Shown here: in pieces, positions 41,900-52,745 of the stretch
How the letters are laid out: each line of letters starts with the position of its first letter
Position numbering within the stretch: position 1 is the stretch's first letter
Assembly: GCA_037179335.1 (NCBI GenBank)
Contig: JAKZHN010000007.1
Coordinates: 1,178,001-1,242,000 of the forward strand
Direction: 5' to 3'
From: Cyclaneusma minus
Lineage: Eukaryota; Ascomycota; Leotiomycetes; Marthamycetales; Marthamycetaceae
DNA: 64,000 bases
The notes under the pieces: generated by a model
Database searches by the model: none
Told to the model about the DNA's origin: nothing
What the model saw: the letters and a program-made list of their open reading frames with translations, nothing else
Position numbers and translations under genes: made by a program

Positions 41900-43915
41900 A
41901 TGCCGCCTCCCAGGCTGAAACCCTTTCCCTTGCCATACAGCATTGGCATCGACATCTGCCATATCCCGCGCATAAGAGAACTTCTCAGATCTTCGAATTG
42001 GAACTCTACCAAGCCCGCCAATCCAGCTTCAAACCTCTTGGAGCCTGAGTCGCCCCCTCCGCCTGAGCCTGGCACAATCTCTCAACCTGAACCTAGCTCG
42101 AACAATGAAATTAGCCCGAAAGCAGGAAAATTCATACAAAAGCTGTTCAATGAAAGGGAGCGGGAGCAAATCGGATCTCGGCGTTTCGGCAATGATGCGA
42201 CTGTCAGGTGGCTTGCAGGGCGGTGGGCAGTTAAGGAAGCCGTCATCAAAGCGCATAGGAAGAGCAGGTTAAGGTATCATGACATTACGATCTTAAAGGG
42301 TGAACTAAAGAACGGGATTCAGCAGGCGCCCGTTGCTAGTGTCAAAATACCTCAGCCAAAGCTTTCGGATGGTGATGTGGATGGTACAAAGACCGAAAAG
42401 AAATTGGGCACTCTTGGTCTGGTGACACGAAGGGTGACGGATAAGGCAGAGAAAGAGAAGCCGGATGAAGAGCAGGAGGTGTTGATTAGTATCAGTCACG
42501 ACGGGGAATATGCTACTGCCGTTTGCTTGGCTTATGAAGGTCATGTGCCTACAAGACAAGATGGTGGAGCACAGGTCCCAGATCCTCCAGCAGCATCCCT
42601 TCCAAACTATGTGCCAGACATGGTGACTATGGTAGAGCGTAACCAGATGGCCCAGTCTGCGACGTCCCGGCCATCCCCTTCGTCATCCAGAGCGCATCAG
42701 TGGTCGAGTCAAAGCAGAATCTCCGGTATAGAAGACCTACTAAGATCAATACTTCCGAAGGAGAAATGGACCCCACAACTGCGTGCCCCCTTGGACCGGA
42801 TAAATGGCGAAAATTGGTCGATTCGAGACAGAATCCTAGGCATCGAGGACTTGTTGCGAACAGTACTTCCGGAGGAGAACTGGCCCGCACAGCTGCGTGC
42901 AAAAGAAGACGAAGGGAAAGATCCGAGCGCATCAGGGGAAAAGCCAAAAACTTCAAGGCGCCAAGAACTAAAAAGGGGTCAGCCGAGGAGAACACAGCTT
43001 TCACGAGAGATGTCATGTCAGCCTGGATACTTGGATGAAGGCCAATTCCAGCACGAAGAACTTCCATCCTACGAACCAGCAACCACTATGGCCTCTATTT
43101 CATGTCAGCCTGAAAAAAGCTCACATAAAGACCAATCTCGGCAAGCAAAGCTTCCACCCGACGAACCTGCAACACCTTCGGTATCTTTTCGCCGAGTCCT
43201 CGTCCGCGGACCATCAATCTCGGGAAACCATGCATTATCAAAGGATCAACACGCGGCGCTTGTATCATCCAGCCAAGAGTCGCGACCAGAACGACGCCGA
43301 CGCAGCCAGGTATCCATTCACCAAGTCCGCGTTGACGGACCAAAAATCAGAAAATTCTATGCCAAAAATGAAGAGGGAGACTTCGTAGCATCCAACCGAA
43401 AGTGGCGACGAAGACGGCGCCGACGCAGTCAAATCCCCGTTAAAAAGATCAAGTCAAACCCAAACAACTCAACGACAGGCTCCGGGCGGCCACGCGCTCG
43501 AACACCGCATCCTCGGTTCCGGATAAACCTGCCACGCAAGTCGTACTTTCAAGACCTCGAGAGTATCAAGGACCGCTTCGCGCGACGTGAGTTCAGACGG
43601 GGACGGCAGCAGAGGGTGGTGTTGGTGAAGCGGGATGGCGTTGGTCCAGCGAGAAGTGTGATGGCATGGACGCGGAATCCGGACGTTGTAAGATTGGCGA
43701 AGGTGGCGGCGAGACTGAAGGCGCGGAAGATGAGGAAGGTGGCGCATGGGCCGGGGGAGGGGGATGGGGAGATGATCAGGAAGGTGGTCACCTTGAATGT
43801 GGAGGGTGAGGCGAAGCCGAGGGTTGCGGAGCCGGAGTGGATGAAGTTGCTGAAGGCGATGAGGGGAGAGGGAGATGGGTGGATGCGAAATTTGAAGGGT
43901 TCAGAGAAGATTTAA
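41900..43915 (+). CDS. 4'-phosphopantetheinyl transferase (AcpS/Ppt2-type) with long C-terminal extension
   Basis: The single exon gives 671 aa from the ATG at 41900 (MPPPRLKPFPLPYSIGIDIC). The N-terminal 225 residues carry the transferase fold: GIDICHIPRI with the Mg-binding Asp, the RWAGRWAVKEAVIKA-like segment (WLAGRWAVKEAVIKAH) and the closing SISHDGEYATAVCLA. It would load phosphopantetheine onto the mitochondrial acyl carrier protein. Such fungal enzymes are usually about 200-300 aa. Here about 445 residues follow, mostly basic and low-complexity, with an internal duplication (GIEDLLRSILPKEKW and GIEDLLRTVLPEENW) and a second repeat pair built on SRQAKLP/ELPSYEP. I do not recognise the C-terminal part. 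No stop or splice signal separates the two parts. Confidence 0.82.
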   Translation: MPPPRLKPFPLPYSIGIDICHIPRIRELLRSSNWNSTKPANPASNLLEPESPPPPEPGTISQPEPSSNNEISPKAGKFIQKLFNEREREQIGSRRFGNDATVRWLAGRWAVKEAVIKAHRKSRLRYHDITILKGELKNGIQQAPVASVKIPQPKLSDGDVDGTKTEKKLGTLGLVTRRVTDKAEKEKPDEEQEVLISISHDGEYATAVCLAYEGHVPTRQDGGAQVPDPPAASLPNYVPDMVTMVERNQMAQSATSRPSPSSSRAHQWSSQSRISGIEDLLRSILPKEKWTPQLRAPLDRINGENWSIRDRILGIEDLLRTVLPEENWPAQLRAKEDEGKDPSASGEKPKTSRRQELKRGQPRRTQLSREMSCQPGYLDEGQFQHEELPSYEPATTMASISCQPEKSSHKDQSRQAKLPPDEPATPSVSFRRVLVRGPSISGNHALSKDQHAALVSSSQESRPERRRRSQVSIHQVRVDGPKIRKFYAKNEEGDFVASNRKWRRRRRRRSQIPVKKIKSNPNNSTTGSGRPRARTPHPRFRINLPRKSYFQDLESIKDRFARREFRRGRQQRVVLVKRDGVGPARSVMAWTRNPDVVRLAKVAARLKARKMRKVAHGPGEGDGEMIRKVVTLNVEGEAKPRVAEPEWMKLLKAMRGEGDGWMRNLKGSEKI

Positions 43916-44245
43916 GACGGGGATAAAGACAAAAGACAGCGATGAGTGGAGAGACAGGGGGATAAGCGACGAAAACGGCAATGAGAATGGCACTGGATGC
44001 AAGAGATGAGATGGCCTGGATCTGGGGCTTATACCAATGATTCTTGACTTCCTGTAGAAACATATGTGCCGGAGGGGTTCAGATCGACGGCGAAGCAACC
44101 AAGCTCCTGTCATATCCGAGCCATTCTTCGAGATCAGAGGGCGATGGAAATACGACGATGATCTACAACCTCTGATGGGACAACTGGTGAAGTTCACTGG
44201 GTCCAATCATCTACGATATCCTTAACACCAAGCGCTCCCTTGAGT

Positions 44246-44253
44246 TATATAAG
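44246..44253 (+). promoter_or_regulatory. TATA-like element
   Basis: TATATAAG faces the weak open frame at 44446. It is the only sign that a plus-strand transcript starts near 44.28 kb. Confidence 0.25.
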
Positions 44254-44445
44254 CAGGCATCATGTGGGCCGTAGGGAACAAGGACAGTTTCGACGCTTCC
44301 ATATCTATGGACATTCACTCTGCATTTTGTCCAGCCATCTTGTCGCCGAGCCAATTCAAATTGCCTGCCCTCACTGAAATGTAGGGCTCGTCCATCTGAG
44401 AGTTCGGACCACTGGTGGTCCAGACAATGAAGCCCTAAACTTCAC

Positions 44446-44892
44446 ATGTCCCTTGGGCCCATGCCACCTCGATGGCATGTCCGTAGGGTCGAAAGGCATA
44501 AATACCCCACGCCCATACCGCACTTCGTCGCACTTCTTCCTCCACTTTCACCACCCTCCGTCCCCACATCTCCCTCTCCAACCTCACCCAGACACAGCAA
44601 ACAACCATCCACAGCTCTCCCTCCAACTGTGTGGCTTCTTCGTCAGCCTCATCCCCTACTGCCGGATTTTTGGGACGTACGGCCGCACATTCGAAGCACT
44701 GGATCGCATTCGTCATGTCTTTTGTCGAGATGGCCATCTGCTTCAATCCCGCCCCGTTCGCCGACAATGTCAGTCGGTTCCCAGCCATCCTCCTCGGCCA
44801 CGCGACCCAGTGTTGAAGAAGAGCGTAGTAAGGACAAGGATGCGGGCGCGGGCAGTGACGAACTGTGGAAGTTTGAAGAGCTGCTTGCTTGA
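44446..44892 (+). CDS. Weakly supported open frame, Pro/Ser-rich, acidic tail
   Basis: A 148-codon ATG frame with a TATATAAG word about 200 bases upstream. It is Pro/Ser-rich and ends EEERSKDKDAGAGSDELWKFEELLA-like. A second frame, open from about 44505 to 44816, has a more protein-like stretch (AAHSKHWIAFVMSFVEMAIC, then FNPAPFADNVSRFPAILL) but no ATG. The two may belong together through splicing or a frameshift. I do not recognise either part and give no function. Confidence 0.2.
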   Translation: MSLGPMPPRWHVRRVERHKYPTPIPHFVALLPPLSPPSVPTSPSPTSPRHSKQPSTALPPTVWLLRQPHPLLPDFWDVRPHIRSTGSHSSCLLSRWPSASIPPRSPTMSVGSQPSSSATRPSVEEERSKDKDAGAGSDELWKFEELLA

Positions 44893-45130
44893 CGTCCAGA
44901 AGAACAAGGCCAGTAGATAGGTATGTAGCAGTGTTTTGTAAAATGGATTGAAGGGCGATTGAGAGACTAGCTGGGAGCTATGGTTAGAGCTTGGTAAGAT
45001 GTCGAAAGCCAGTAGTATTGAATGCCCGCATAGAAGGTATCCGAACGAGCGGATGATATATTGAAATGCCGTTGCCCTGGGGCTGGAGTCTCAAATTTTC
45101 TTAAGTATTCTGATATCCAAAATGCCTAAG

Positions 45131-45260
45131 GTGATTGGGAGTATTTCAATTAATTGGGAATAGTCCAAGTAATTGAGAGGATTTCAAGTGATTGGGGGTG
45201 TTGCGACTAATTGGGGGTATTCCGACTGATCGGGGGTATTCCAAGTGATCGGGAGTTTGA
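45131..45260. repeat. 19-bp-period degenerate tandem array, locus 5
   Basis: The clearest array: units start at 45131, 45150, 45169, 45188, 45207 and 45226, each exactly 19 bp, with the pattern GTGATTGGGAGTATTCCAA, plus a partial seventh unit. About 90 bases further on is CTCGAGGCGATTTAGCACAG, matching the flank of locus 3. Confidence 0.9.
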
Positions 45261-45817
45261 ATTAAGAATTCTACCGTATTCCACCGTGTGCAGACTTTTT
45301 TCCATCATTTCATGGCACTATAGCTCGGGTGGGGGGGTACTTTGAACTCTCGAGGCGATTTAGCACAGCCCATGTTGAATGGTAAGCGTCATTGCTGTAA
45401 TCTAAGAATCACAAAATCCAGTTGGGCAGAAACTTAGAGGAAGACGCGCATGTTCTGTAGCTACCCATGTCCCGCTGAAACACTCCAATAACTAATAAAT
45501 GCGCTCTCCGAGTCCGCCATGCCCAACGCGCTTTTGTTGAGAAAACCCCTCGACCGCAAAGTCGAGGGGTAAAAAGATGGGGCTAAGCGAAGCAGAGTGG
45601 TATCAGACAGCCTCCCAGTACAAAGCATCGCGTAAACGCCAGCAAATACAATGAAGAGGTTGTTTTCACAGCATCCATGCCGTTCCAATTTCCCCTCAGG
45701 GTCTGGATTCCCTACTCGCCCAGTCTTATTCCCTCGAAACACAGAGTCGAAAGCAGCCATGATACTTTCCTTGCAAACATTGTTTGAGACAGCTTCGACT
45801 CATGGTGAACCGAGAAT

Positions 45818-46846
45818 CTAGTTGTCTTCCAGAAGCGGGGCACGCTCCTGGTCGGCAACTTGAGTGTCCCTCCTGAACGAGATCTCCTTGCCGAAAACAC
45901 CGGGAAGAGCAATGCCGACGGTGAGCACGAACAACACAGCCATGATGGTGAAGGCAAAGATCCATTGGAAAGCAACGATTTGTCGAAGGAATTGGCCGAC
46001 ACCCAGGGATGCAGCCAAGGTGCTGAGGCAGAAGCCCATAATGTAATCCTATAGTTTGTGAGTACAATATATACCGGCTGGGAAGATGGAAGTAGCTACC
46101 TTGTAAGCAACGAGGAAGAAGCATCCATAAGCAAGGATGCCCCAGATGAAGATGTTGGCAACAATTCTGGCGGGCAGGCTGTGGGCATTGACAGCAATTG
46201 CACCGTTCCAGTAGAGGGCCACAAATGTCCACGCCAAAGGTCCGGCAACCGCGGCGAGGTGGACGAAGCGAGGGCCGGTTGCGTGGCGGAAGTACAGCGA
46301 CGAGAGGTTGAAGAAGTTGATGATCAGAAGCAACTCAGCCCAGTAGAAATGGCTGCGAGTGAAGAGCATCACGAAGCCGAATTGGAGTAGATTGTTCACC
46401 ACAAAGTGGCTTCCCACGTTAGCAGCAGAGTTGACCCGCTCACTGTCTCCTGAAAACAAGTGCCAAACGTATCCAGCCTGGAAGATGAAGATCGCAATCC
46501 TAGTAGACCCTTTAGAATGCGAGAAAATGCATGTGGGGGGGCTCTTTCATACCAGTAGATGGAGGCAATGACGGAGTTCAGAGCAAAAGCAGTGTGGTGG
46601 GCGTGGTTCTGACCCCAGATAGATCTCTGGTGGGTCTTGTCATCGTGGGGAGCGTGGAAGGTGTAGTAGACGCTGGTGATCATGGACAGCAGGTAGGTAA
46701 CGACGGTCAGGACCTTGTAGGCGGTAACGGCTCTGGGGTCGTGGGACTCTCTCTTGGAGAAGGGGTTGACTGGTAGGAGAAGGTATCAGCATCTTGGCAG
46801 ACGATGGTCGTTTTGCGGCAAACATACTTGAGTGGACGTTCTCCAT
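45818..46846 (-). CDS. DUF1774-type multi-pass membrane protein
   Basis: Four exons: 46828..46846, 46553..46769, 46100..46499 and 45818..46048; the product is 288 aa, starting MENVHSINPFSKRESHDP. Introns are 58, 53 and 51 nt with GTATGT, GTATGA and GTAGCT donors; junctions give ATC, TGG and AAG-GAT. About seven hydrophobic segments are visible (for example VLTVVTYLLSMITSVYY, IAIFIFQAGYVWHLF, IVANIFIWGILAYGCFFLV, FAFTIMAVLFVLTVGIAL). The C-terminus is cytosolic-type (acidic, ERAPLLEDN). The pattern matches the fungal DUF1774 family from memory. Function is unknown. Confidence 0.85.
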
Positions 46847-47711
46847 TTTGAAAGGCAAGCAGTAGGCAAAGGCTTACGGAATGCAAGATCAGCTCGTGGG
46901 CGGTGGTCGAGAGATGGCAAGGAGAGGCAGTCTGCAGAGTAGCAAGAAGGGTTTTGTTGCTCCAGAGCCCAGACTGAGGAAGGTATGTAGCAGGAAACTC
47001 GCGGCTAAGCAAAAGGCTTAAGGCAGCTTGCCGCAATGCCGCTAGCTCGGTGGCAGCGCAATGACGTTCAATGTTCGCGCAGCATTTTATCGATGTAGGG
47101 ATCCCTTCTGCAAATCAATGTCGCTTGCTATTATTGGCCAGCCCGGACGTCTTCTGCCTCGAGCCTCCCCAAGGATTTTCAAGATTTACTGCCCTATTTG
47201 TCATATCTCGCCACAACTTTGCCATGTATCAACATAGTCCTGAAGTACACAACATAGGCTCGGCGAGAAAGGCGGGGTACCTGCAAGGCGTATGTGGTCA
47301 GCTGCTGCGCGCATTATTGGGCGTCTCTCCACGTCATTTCTCGTACAGTGTGTCGAGTTGCACCTCTGCTATTCCATCATATTTCGCACAAGGCTACCTC
47401 TAGCGGACCGCCGCTGTGAGATCTACATATTCCGAATACTCCACGCCTCCTTTTCTGCTCTACTGTCAAATCGCCAATCCAGAAATTACGGGCAACGTCC
47501 TCTGTGATTTAGTGTTTGCAAGTAGTAGCCATTATTCAGCCTGTGTTGTTTTGGTTCGGAGAGCGCCGGCCGATCCGAGACATGGCTCAAACGATATCGG
47601 TCTAGCTTATCGGAGCTGTCCCGAGCAACAGCTCCATCACCACCAGACTCACAACACTTCCATTTGTACCGTCCCGTTGTTCGCGTACTATCAAATAAAC
47701 AGATGTACAAG
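46847..47711. other. Divergent promoter region, DUF1774 gene and aminopeptidase
   Basis: It separates two divergent genes. No conserved frame or RNA gene is recognised. Confidence 0.4.
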
Positions 47712-48982
47712 ATGAAGCTCTCGGATCTTTCGTTCCTGGCCCTGTCGCTGTCGGTTGTCCACGCTCGATTTGTCACCCATTATGAAACCAACCAAGTCAT
47801 CCTCGAAAACCCCGATGACGCCGAGCAATATCTGGTTGAGCTGGCACCCGGGAAGACTATGATGGTCACGGAAGAGCAGAAGTGGGAGCTCAGACGCGTA
47901 AAAGTCCCCATGGGCAGTTTAAAACAAACCGCTGACAGCTCTGTCAGAATGGCCAGAACTTCATGGACATCACCGATCATACAGACCTTGAGGCTATACG
48001 CACCCTCACGGCTCCCAGCTTCCCCAAGGGCCCTACTTTACAGAAGGAGCTGAAGCCAATGATGTCGAACTTGACAAAATCGGGCATGCGCGAACATCTT
48101 GAAACCTTCACTTCGTTCCACACTCGATACTATAAATCTGATTATGGCCGCCAGTCATCCGAATGGCTCCTTAAGACTGTGCAAGATATGATCAAGGATG
48201 CTGGTGCAGACGAGTATGGCGTGCATGCTAAGCACTTTGAACACCCCTGGGGACAGAACTCTGTCATTGCCACAATCCCAGGCAAGACGAACTCCACTGT
48301 GGTTATCGGCGCCCACCAAGACAGCATCAACCTGTTTCTGCCCTCCATTCTGTCTGCACCGGGTGCCGACGACGACGGAAGTGGTACCGTTACTATTCTC
48401 GAGGCTTTCCATACCTTGTTGACCTCGCAGAGCGTGATCGGCGGAAACGCCACGAATACGCTCGAATTCCACTGGTATTCTGCTGAAGAGGGCGGGCTTT
48501 TGGGAAGCCAAGCTATTTTCTCGCATTATGCAAAGAGCGGTCGCGACGTCAAGGCCATGTTGCAGCAAGACATGACGGGATACGTGCAGAAGACCCTTGA
48601 TGCCGGAATGGAAGAGAGTGTGGGAGTTATCACAGATTTCGTGGACCCCGGTTTGACCGAATTCATCAAGGAGATTGTCACTGAAGTGAGTCATTTTCTC
48701 AGAATCACAATGGCCGATGCTGACAACTGCTGACAACTGCTGCAGTATTGCGATATTCCATACGTCCTCACAAAGTGCGGATACGCCTGCTCCGACCACG
48801 CATCCGCTTCCAAAGCTGGCTATCCTTCGGCCTTCGTGATCGAGTCTGACTTCAAGTACTCGGACAACCACATCCACACGTCGGATGATTCCATCAAGTA
48901 CTTGAGCTTTGATCATATGCTTCAACATGCCAAGTTGACTCTGGGTCTGGCGTACGAGTTGGCCTTTGCGAAGCTCGAATAG
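47712..48982 (+). CDS. Secreted M28 leucine aminopeptidase
   Basis: Exons are 47712..47897, 47948..48685 and 48746..48982, giving 386 aa, close to the 380-390 aa of fungal LAP1 enzymes. Intron 1 (50 nt) has donor GTAAAA and a CTGAC branch, and intron 2 has donor GTGAGT with a tandem TGCTGACAAC repeat before GCAG. An N-terminal signal peptide (MKLSDLSFLALSLSVVHA) precedes the propeptide. The zinc ligands of family M28 are in GAHQDS, PGADDDGSG, SAEEGGLLGS, the DMTGY Asp and SDHASA. The Cys pair in TKCGYACSDH is typical of the fungal enzymes. It would trim N-terminal residues from extracellular peptides. An ATG at 47703 (MYKMKLSD) is a possible alternative start; 47712 has the better Kozak context. 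Confidence 0.93.
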
Positions 48983-49525
48983 GGGGTTTTAGTAGTGGCA
49001 GGCTGATTCCTCGGAGGGCCACGTGCAAGATGAATAGAAGAATTGTCAGCGCGAGGGTCAGTGTTCACTGTTGCTACCTGCCAAATCATAAAAATGCTAT
49101 TATGCTAATCGACTCATCCATGTCTCACTTGTGTGACTTGTTATTATTTTATAATTCCGACCTATTACTTTGTGACGGTTCAGCTTCTTGATTCTTTTAC
49201 GGTAATTCTTAAGAACATATGTAGTACCCAACTAGTTGTTTTCGAAATTTAAAAATTAGCCTATTAGGACTGAAATAAGCGCACAATAATGTAGTACCCC
49301 TAAATGGGTTCCCAGGCTGCCGGAGCCGAGGTCCACTAGCCCGCAATCATGCGTGCATCGGCCTAGCCTTTTGATTGGATCAGAAGGGGGTAATCGCGAT
49401 AGCAGACTCCCCGGCTTCCGCTCATCAATGAGCTCACCACTCCAGTCATCAAAGCACCAACTTCTTCATTAATACTATTCACCCCGCTCACTACTAATCA
49501 GCAGCTCTTTCAAGCCATCGCGACC
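48983..49525. other. Intergenic, upstream of the R3H gene
   Basis: An AT-rich stretch (49.1-49.3 kb) followed by the promoter of the R3H gene. Nothing else is seen. Confidence 0.4.
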
Positions 49526-50691
49526 ATGGCCATCACCAAATCCTACCACGCTGTCCCTCCTCCAGACCAGCTGGTCCATTTTGGAGTCTACAAACAACAA
49601 GTCGCTACAGCCGCAAGTGCGCCACCGCCGCCCGCTCCTGAGAAGGGCATCGATATCGATGCCTGGACCTTGAATGCTCTCGAATCGCTGTCCGTGTCTC
49701 CTACCGCCCGAGGCACCGGCGTCACGCTGTCGATTCCCCTCGATGCCGGGGAACAGATTCAGCCAGCTCGCGAACCCCGCGCTGCTGGTGCTGCTGCTAC
49801 CTACAAGCCACGCAAAGAGCTGGTGCGGCGGGATAGTCAGAAGAAGCGTGAAGCCCTTTTGAAGGGTAAGGAGGGCAGTCGGAGGAGGCAAAGGTGGGAG
49901 AATGGTAAGAGACACACCTCGTTTGCCACTTCTCTCGAGTGCGAGTGGCTAATTAATGCGTTCCTCCAGATCGACTCCTCCACGTTCCTAATCGTCAACC
50001 ACCTCTCCCCAGCGACTGGGAAGTCCACCCCACCTACCCGGTCCACAGCGTTCCCTACTACCTCGCCCCTCTTTGGGACGCTGGCGTTCGACACCGCGCC
50101 GAGGAGAAAGCAGCCGCAGCCAAAAAGCGCGGTTCGCTTGCCAGTGGCCTCGACAATTCCGGTGCTTACTGTGAAGAGAAAGGCCGCGTTCCAGCCGAGC
50201 TGCGTCAAAAGCTGAAGAAAAGCAAGGGGGCCAAGAGCTTGCTTCAAGGCCTAGAGGAGGAGGTTAGGAAATTCATGAAAGAGTATGAGCGGAGCCAGAA
50301 GGGGGCTGGAGAAGAGATGGAAGGGGATAGTGAGGATGAGGAGATTGTCTTTGTCGGACGGAATGGCACTATGAGTGACGAGCAGCGGAGGACGGTGGAA
50401 GAGGAACTGGAAAGAGAGAAGTTGATTTTCGATGCTGCCGAGGGGGATAAGGGGGCCAGCTTTGGGTATGCTCGATTCTTATTCTGTGCATGGAAATGGT
50501 GCTGACAGATGCGAAGCCGCTGGCTTGTCCATTCCATAGCCCAGTATTACGGTCTCACCTCACGATCTGTGACGGTGGGCGACCCGGCTCGACGAGAGGC
50601 CTACGTCGGTATCAGACCGGCCAGGATGAAGACGGGCAGGATCGATGTTGTCGGTGGAGAGCTCCCGCGCCCACTCTGGGGCCTGATCTAG
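49526..50691 (+). CDS. R3H-domain protein with R3H-associated N-terminal domain
   Basis: Exons are 49526..49904, 49970..50465 and 50517..50691, giving 349 aa. Intron 1 (donor GTAAGA) joins G-AT (Asp). Intron 2 (51 nt) has donor GTATGC and ends GCGAAG, giving FG-RWLVHSIAQYY; the earlier CAG at 50509 would break the frame. The N-terminal R3H-associated region starts MAITKSYHAVPPPDQ, with DWEVHPTYPVHSVPYYLAPLWD. The C-terminal R3H domain has the RxxxH signature (RWLVHS) and binds single-stranded nucleic acid. A Lys/Glu-rich coiled segment lies between. Function is unknown beyond nucleic-acid binding. Confidence 0.88.
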
Positions 50692-51110
50692 GCGCAGGCA
50701 TGTATTGGTAGAAGTCTCGTAGGCTGTATGTTTTTGTGTAGTGTCTGGTATTGAGATAACTCGATCTGTACATTGTCGTCGGGAAAGCGGTTTACAAAGT
50801 ACTACGAATAACATAAGGTATTTCGCAGTTGTCTGCTAAGCACTTAGCCGGCGCCTCGGTCCGTTCCGCCCGATGCAGCCGAATTTAGCAAGTAGAGCGA
50901 CCGGCTTTCGCGACAACAAGCCTTGATCACGGCGGCGGCGACATACACCATCGACACCTACCATTACTACAAAACATTGCTATTGCCATTGCGCTCTTGC
51001 TTCTCACTCTCACATTCTCAGCCTCTCACATTCTTAGCCTCTTCACCCCCTAGTCTGCTTCTTAAGAAGTAGCGCATAGCCCCGAAATGCTTCGATAGCA
51101 GAACGAAAAC
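50692..51110. other. Intergenic, upstream of AFG1
   Basis: About 420 bases with CT-rich tracts near 51.0 kb, typical of fungal promoters and 5' UTRs. Nothing else is seen. Confidence 0.4.
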
Positions 51111-52745
51111 ATGAGCAAAGCACTTCAAACTTGCGAGTCCGCCGCTCAGCTTCTGCGTCTGCGATCCCCAGCCCTGGCGAGACGGTCAATATGCCTTCAA
51201 TGTCGACACGGATACGGATACAGGGCTTTGCGTGGCACAGCGGGCTTGTCTCGAGGCGCTGAAAGGCGCTCAACTGCCCTACCTGCTGTATTTATTGCTG
51301 GGCAGCGACGGGCCTTTGTCTCAAGAGTAGACGATGCGACCGGACCCCTTGTAGAATACAACGCTCGAGTCGAGGCCGGACGGATACGCAATGATGATCA
51401 TCAACGGGGAATCGTGCAGAGTCTCCAGCGCTTGCACGATCAGTTACTCAACTACGATGCGCCACCTGTTATCCCTCCTTCCCTCGAAGATATCAAACCT
51501 AAGAAGCCGACCTCTATGCTGAGCCGTATCTTCCGTACATCCATGTCAGATTCTCCCGAGAAAAAGAATATTCCTGCAATACCAGAAAATCTCCCTCAAG
51601 GGCTCTATCTCTATGGTGATGTTGGATCCGGGAAAACCATGCTCATGGACCTCTTCTACGATACTCTGCCCTCTTCCGTTCACAGCAAAACCCGTATACA
51701 CTTCCACAACTTCATGCAGGACGTCCATAAGCGCCTACACAAGATGAAAATGTCACATGGCAGCGACGTCGACGCTGTACCTTTCGTCGCAGCAGAAATC
51801 GCAACCGAAGCAAATGTCTTATGCTTCGACGAATTCCAATGTACCGACGTCGCCGATGCTATGATCCTCCGTCGATTGCTAGAAGCCCTCATGGCCCATG
51901 GCGTCGTTCTCGTCACCACTTCTAACCGGCACCCCAACGATCTCTATAAGAACGGCATCCAGCGCGAGAGTTTCGTCCCCTGTATCGAACTTCTAAAAGC
52001 CCGCCTCACAGTCATCAACTTAGATAGTCCGACCGATTACCGCAAAGTCCCCCGCCCCTCGTCAGGGATCTACTTCCACTCCCTGGGGCCCGAAGCCGAT
52101 GCGCACGCCGACAAATGGTTCCACTACCTAGGCACACGCTCACACGCCTCCTCCCTTGAGCACTCTGCCATGAAGACAATCGACAAAGAATCACCCAACT
52201 ACGACGAAGAGCACGCAGCGCAAAAGGAACAAGGCGTGCACTCCGAGACCCAGACAGTCTGGGGCCGCAAAATCCATGTTCCGAAAGTGTTGGGCAAGTG
52301 CGCACAATTCAGCTTCGAGGAGCTGATTGGAAGCAATACCAGCGCGGCGGACTATATCGAGCTGTGTGCTCGCTATGAAGCATTTGTGGTTGTTAACGTG
52401 CCGGGTATGACGCTGCGGGAGCGGGATCGTGCGCGAAGATTTATTACATTTATTGACGCAGTTTATGAGCGGCGGCGCGTGCTGGTGCTTACGACATCGG
52501 TGGGCTTGGGACGCTTGTTTGCGAGCGAGGAGGAGGTTAACGATAATGCAGAGGGGGGAGCGGACGTGGAGAAGCTGGACAGTGCGACGCGGTTGATGAT
52601 GGATGATTTAGGCATGGACATGAAGATGCTGAAGAATAGTAGCTTGTTTAGTGGAGACGAGGAGAGATTTGCATTCGCCAGAGCGTTGTCGAGACTCACG
52701 GAGATGGGCAGTGTTGAGTGGGTGGAGAGAGGGAAACAGGGGTAG
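51111..52745 (+). CDS. AFG1: AFG1-like mitochondrial AAA ATPase
   Basis: A single exon encodes 544 aa. The N-terminal 70 residues are Arg/Ser/Leu-rich (presequence-like). The AFG1 (LACE1) ATPase has Walker A GDVGSGKTML, Walker B VLCFDEFQCTDV and the conserved RIHFHNFM and TTSNRHPNDLYKNG segments. The protein family is linked to degradation or assembly of mitochondrially encoded respiratory subunits in the matrix/inner membrane. The ATG at 51111 is the first in frame. It is convergent with the 2OG oxygenase gene. Confidence 0.95.
   Translation: MSKALQTCESAAQLLRLRSPALARRSICLQCRHGYGYRALRGTAGLSRGAERRSTALPAVFIAGQRRAFVSRVDDATGPLVEYNARVEAGRIRNDDHQRGIVQSLQRLHDQLLNYDAPPVIPPSLEDIKPKKPTSMLSRIFRTSMSDSPEKKNIPAIPENLPQGLYLYGDVGSGKTMLMDLFYDTLPSSVHSKTRIHFHNFMQDVHKRLHKMKMSHGSDVDAVPFVAAEIATEANVLCFDEFQCTDVADAMILRRLLEALMAHGVVLVTTSNRHPNDLYKNGIQRESFVPCIELLKARLTVINLDSPTDYRKVPRPSSGIYFHSLGPEADAHADKWFHYLGTRSHASSLEHSAMKTIDKESPNYDEEHAAQKEQGVHSETQTVWGRKIHVPKVLGKCAQFSFEELIGSNTSAADYIELCARYEAFVVVNVPGMTLRERDRARRFITFIDAVYERRRVLVLTTSVGLGRLFASEEEVNDNAEGGADVEKLDSATRLMMDDLGMDMKMLKNSSLFSGDEERFAFARALSRLTEMGSVEWVERGKQG

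Larger units (their letters stand above)
43916..45817. other. 1.9-kb intergenic region with 19-bp-period array
   Basis: It contains a TATA-like word at 44246-44253, a weak open frame (listed separately) and the repeat array at 45131-45260. No conserved gene is recognised. Confidence 0.45.

Noticed and set aside
45131..45260. CRISPR-like regular spacing
   Set aside because: There is no separate repeat and spacer; units are adjacent and degenerate at a 19-bp period.
47664..48053. 129-codon read-through frame of the aminopeptidase first exon
   Set aside because: It reads into a 50-nt intron; splicing restores the conserved M28 frame.
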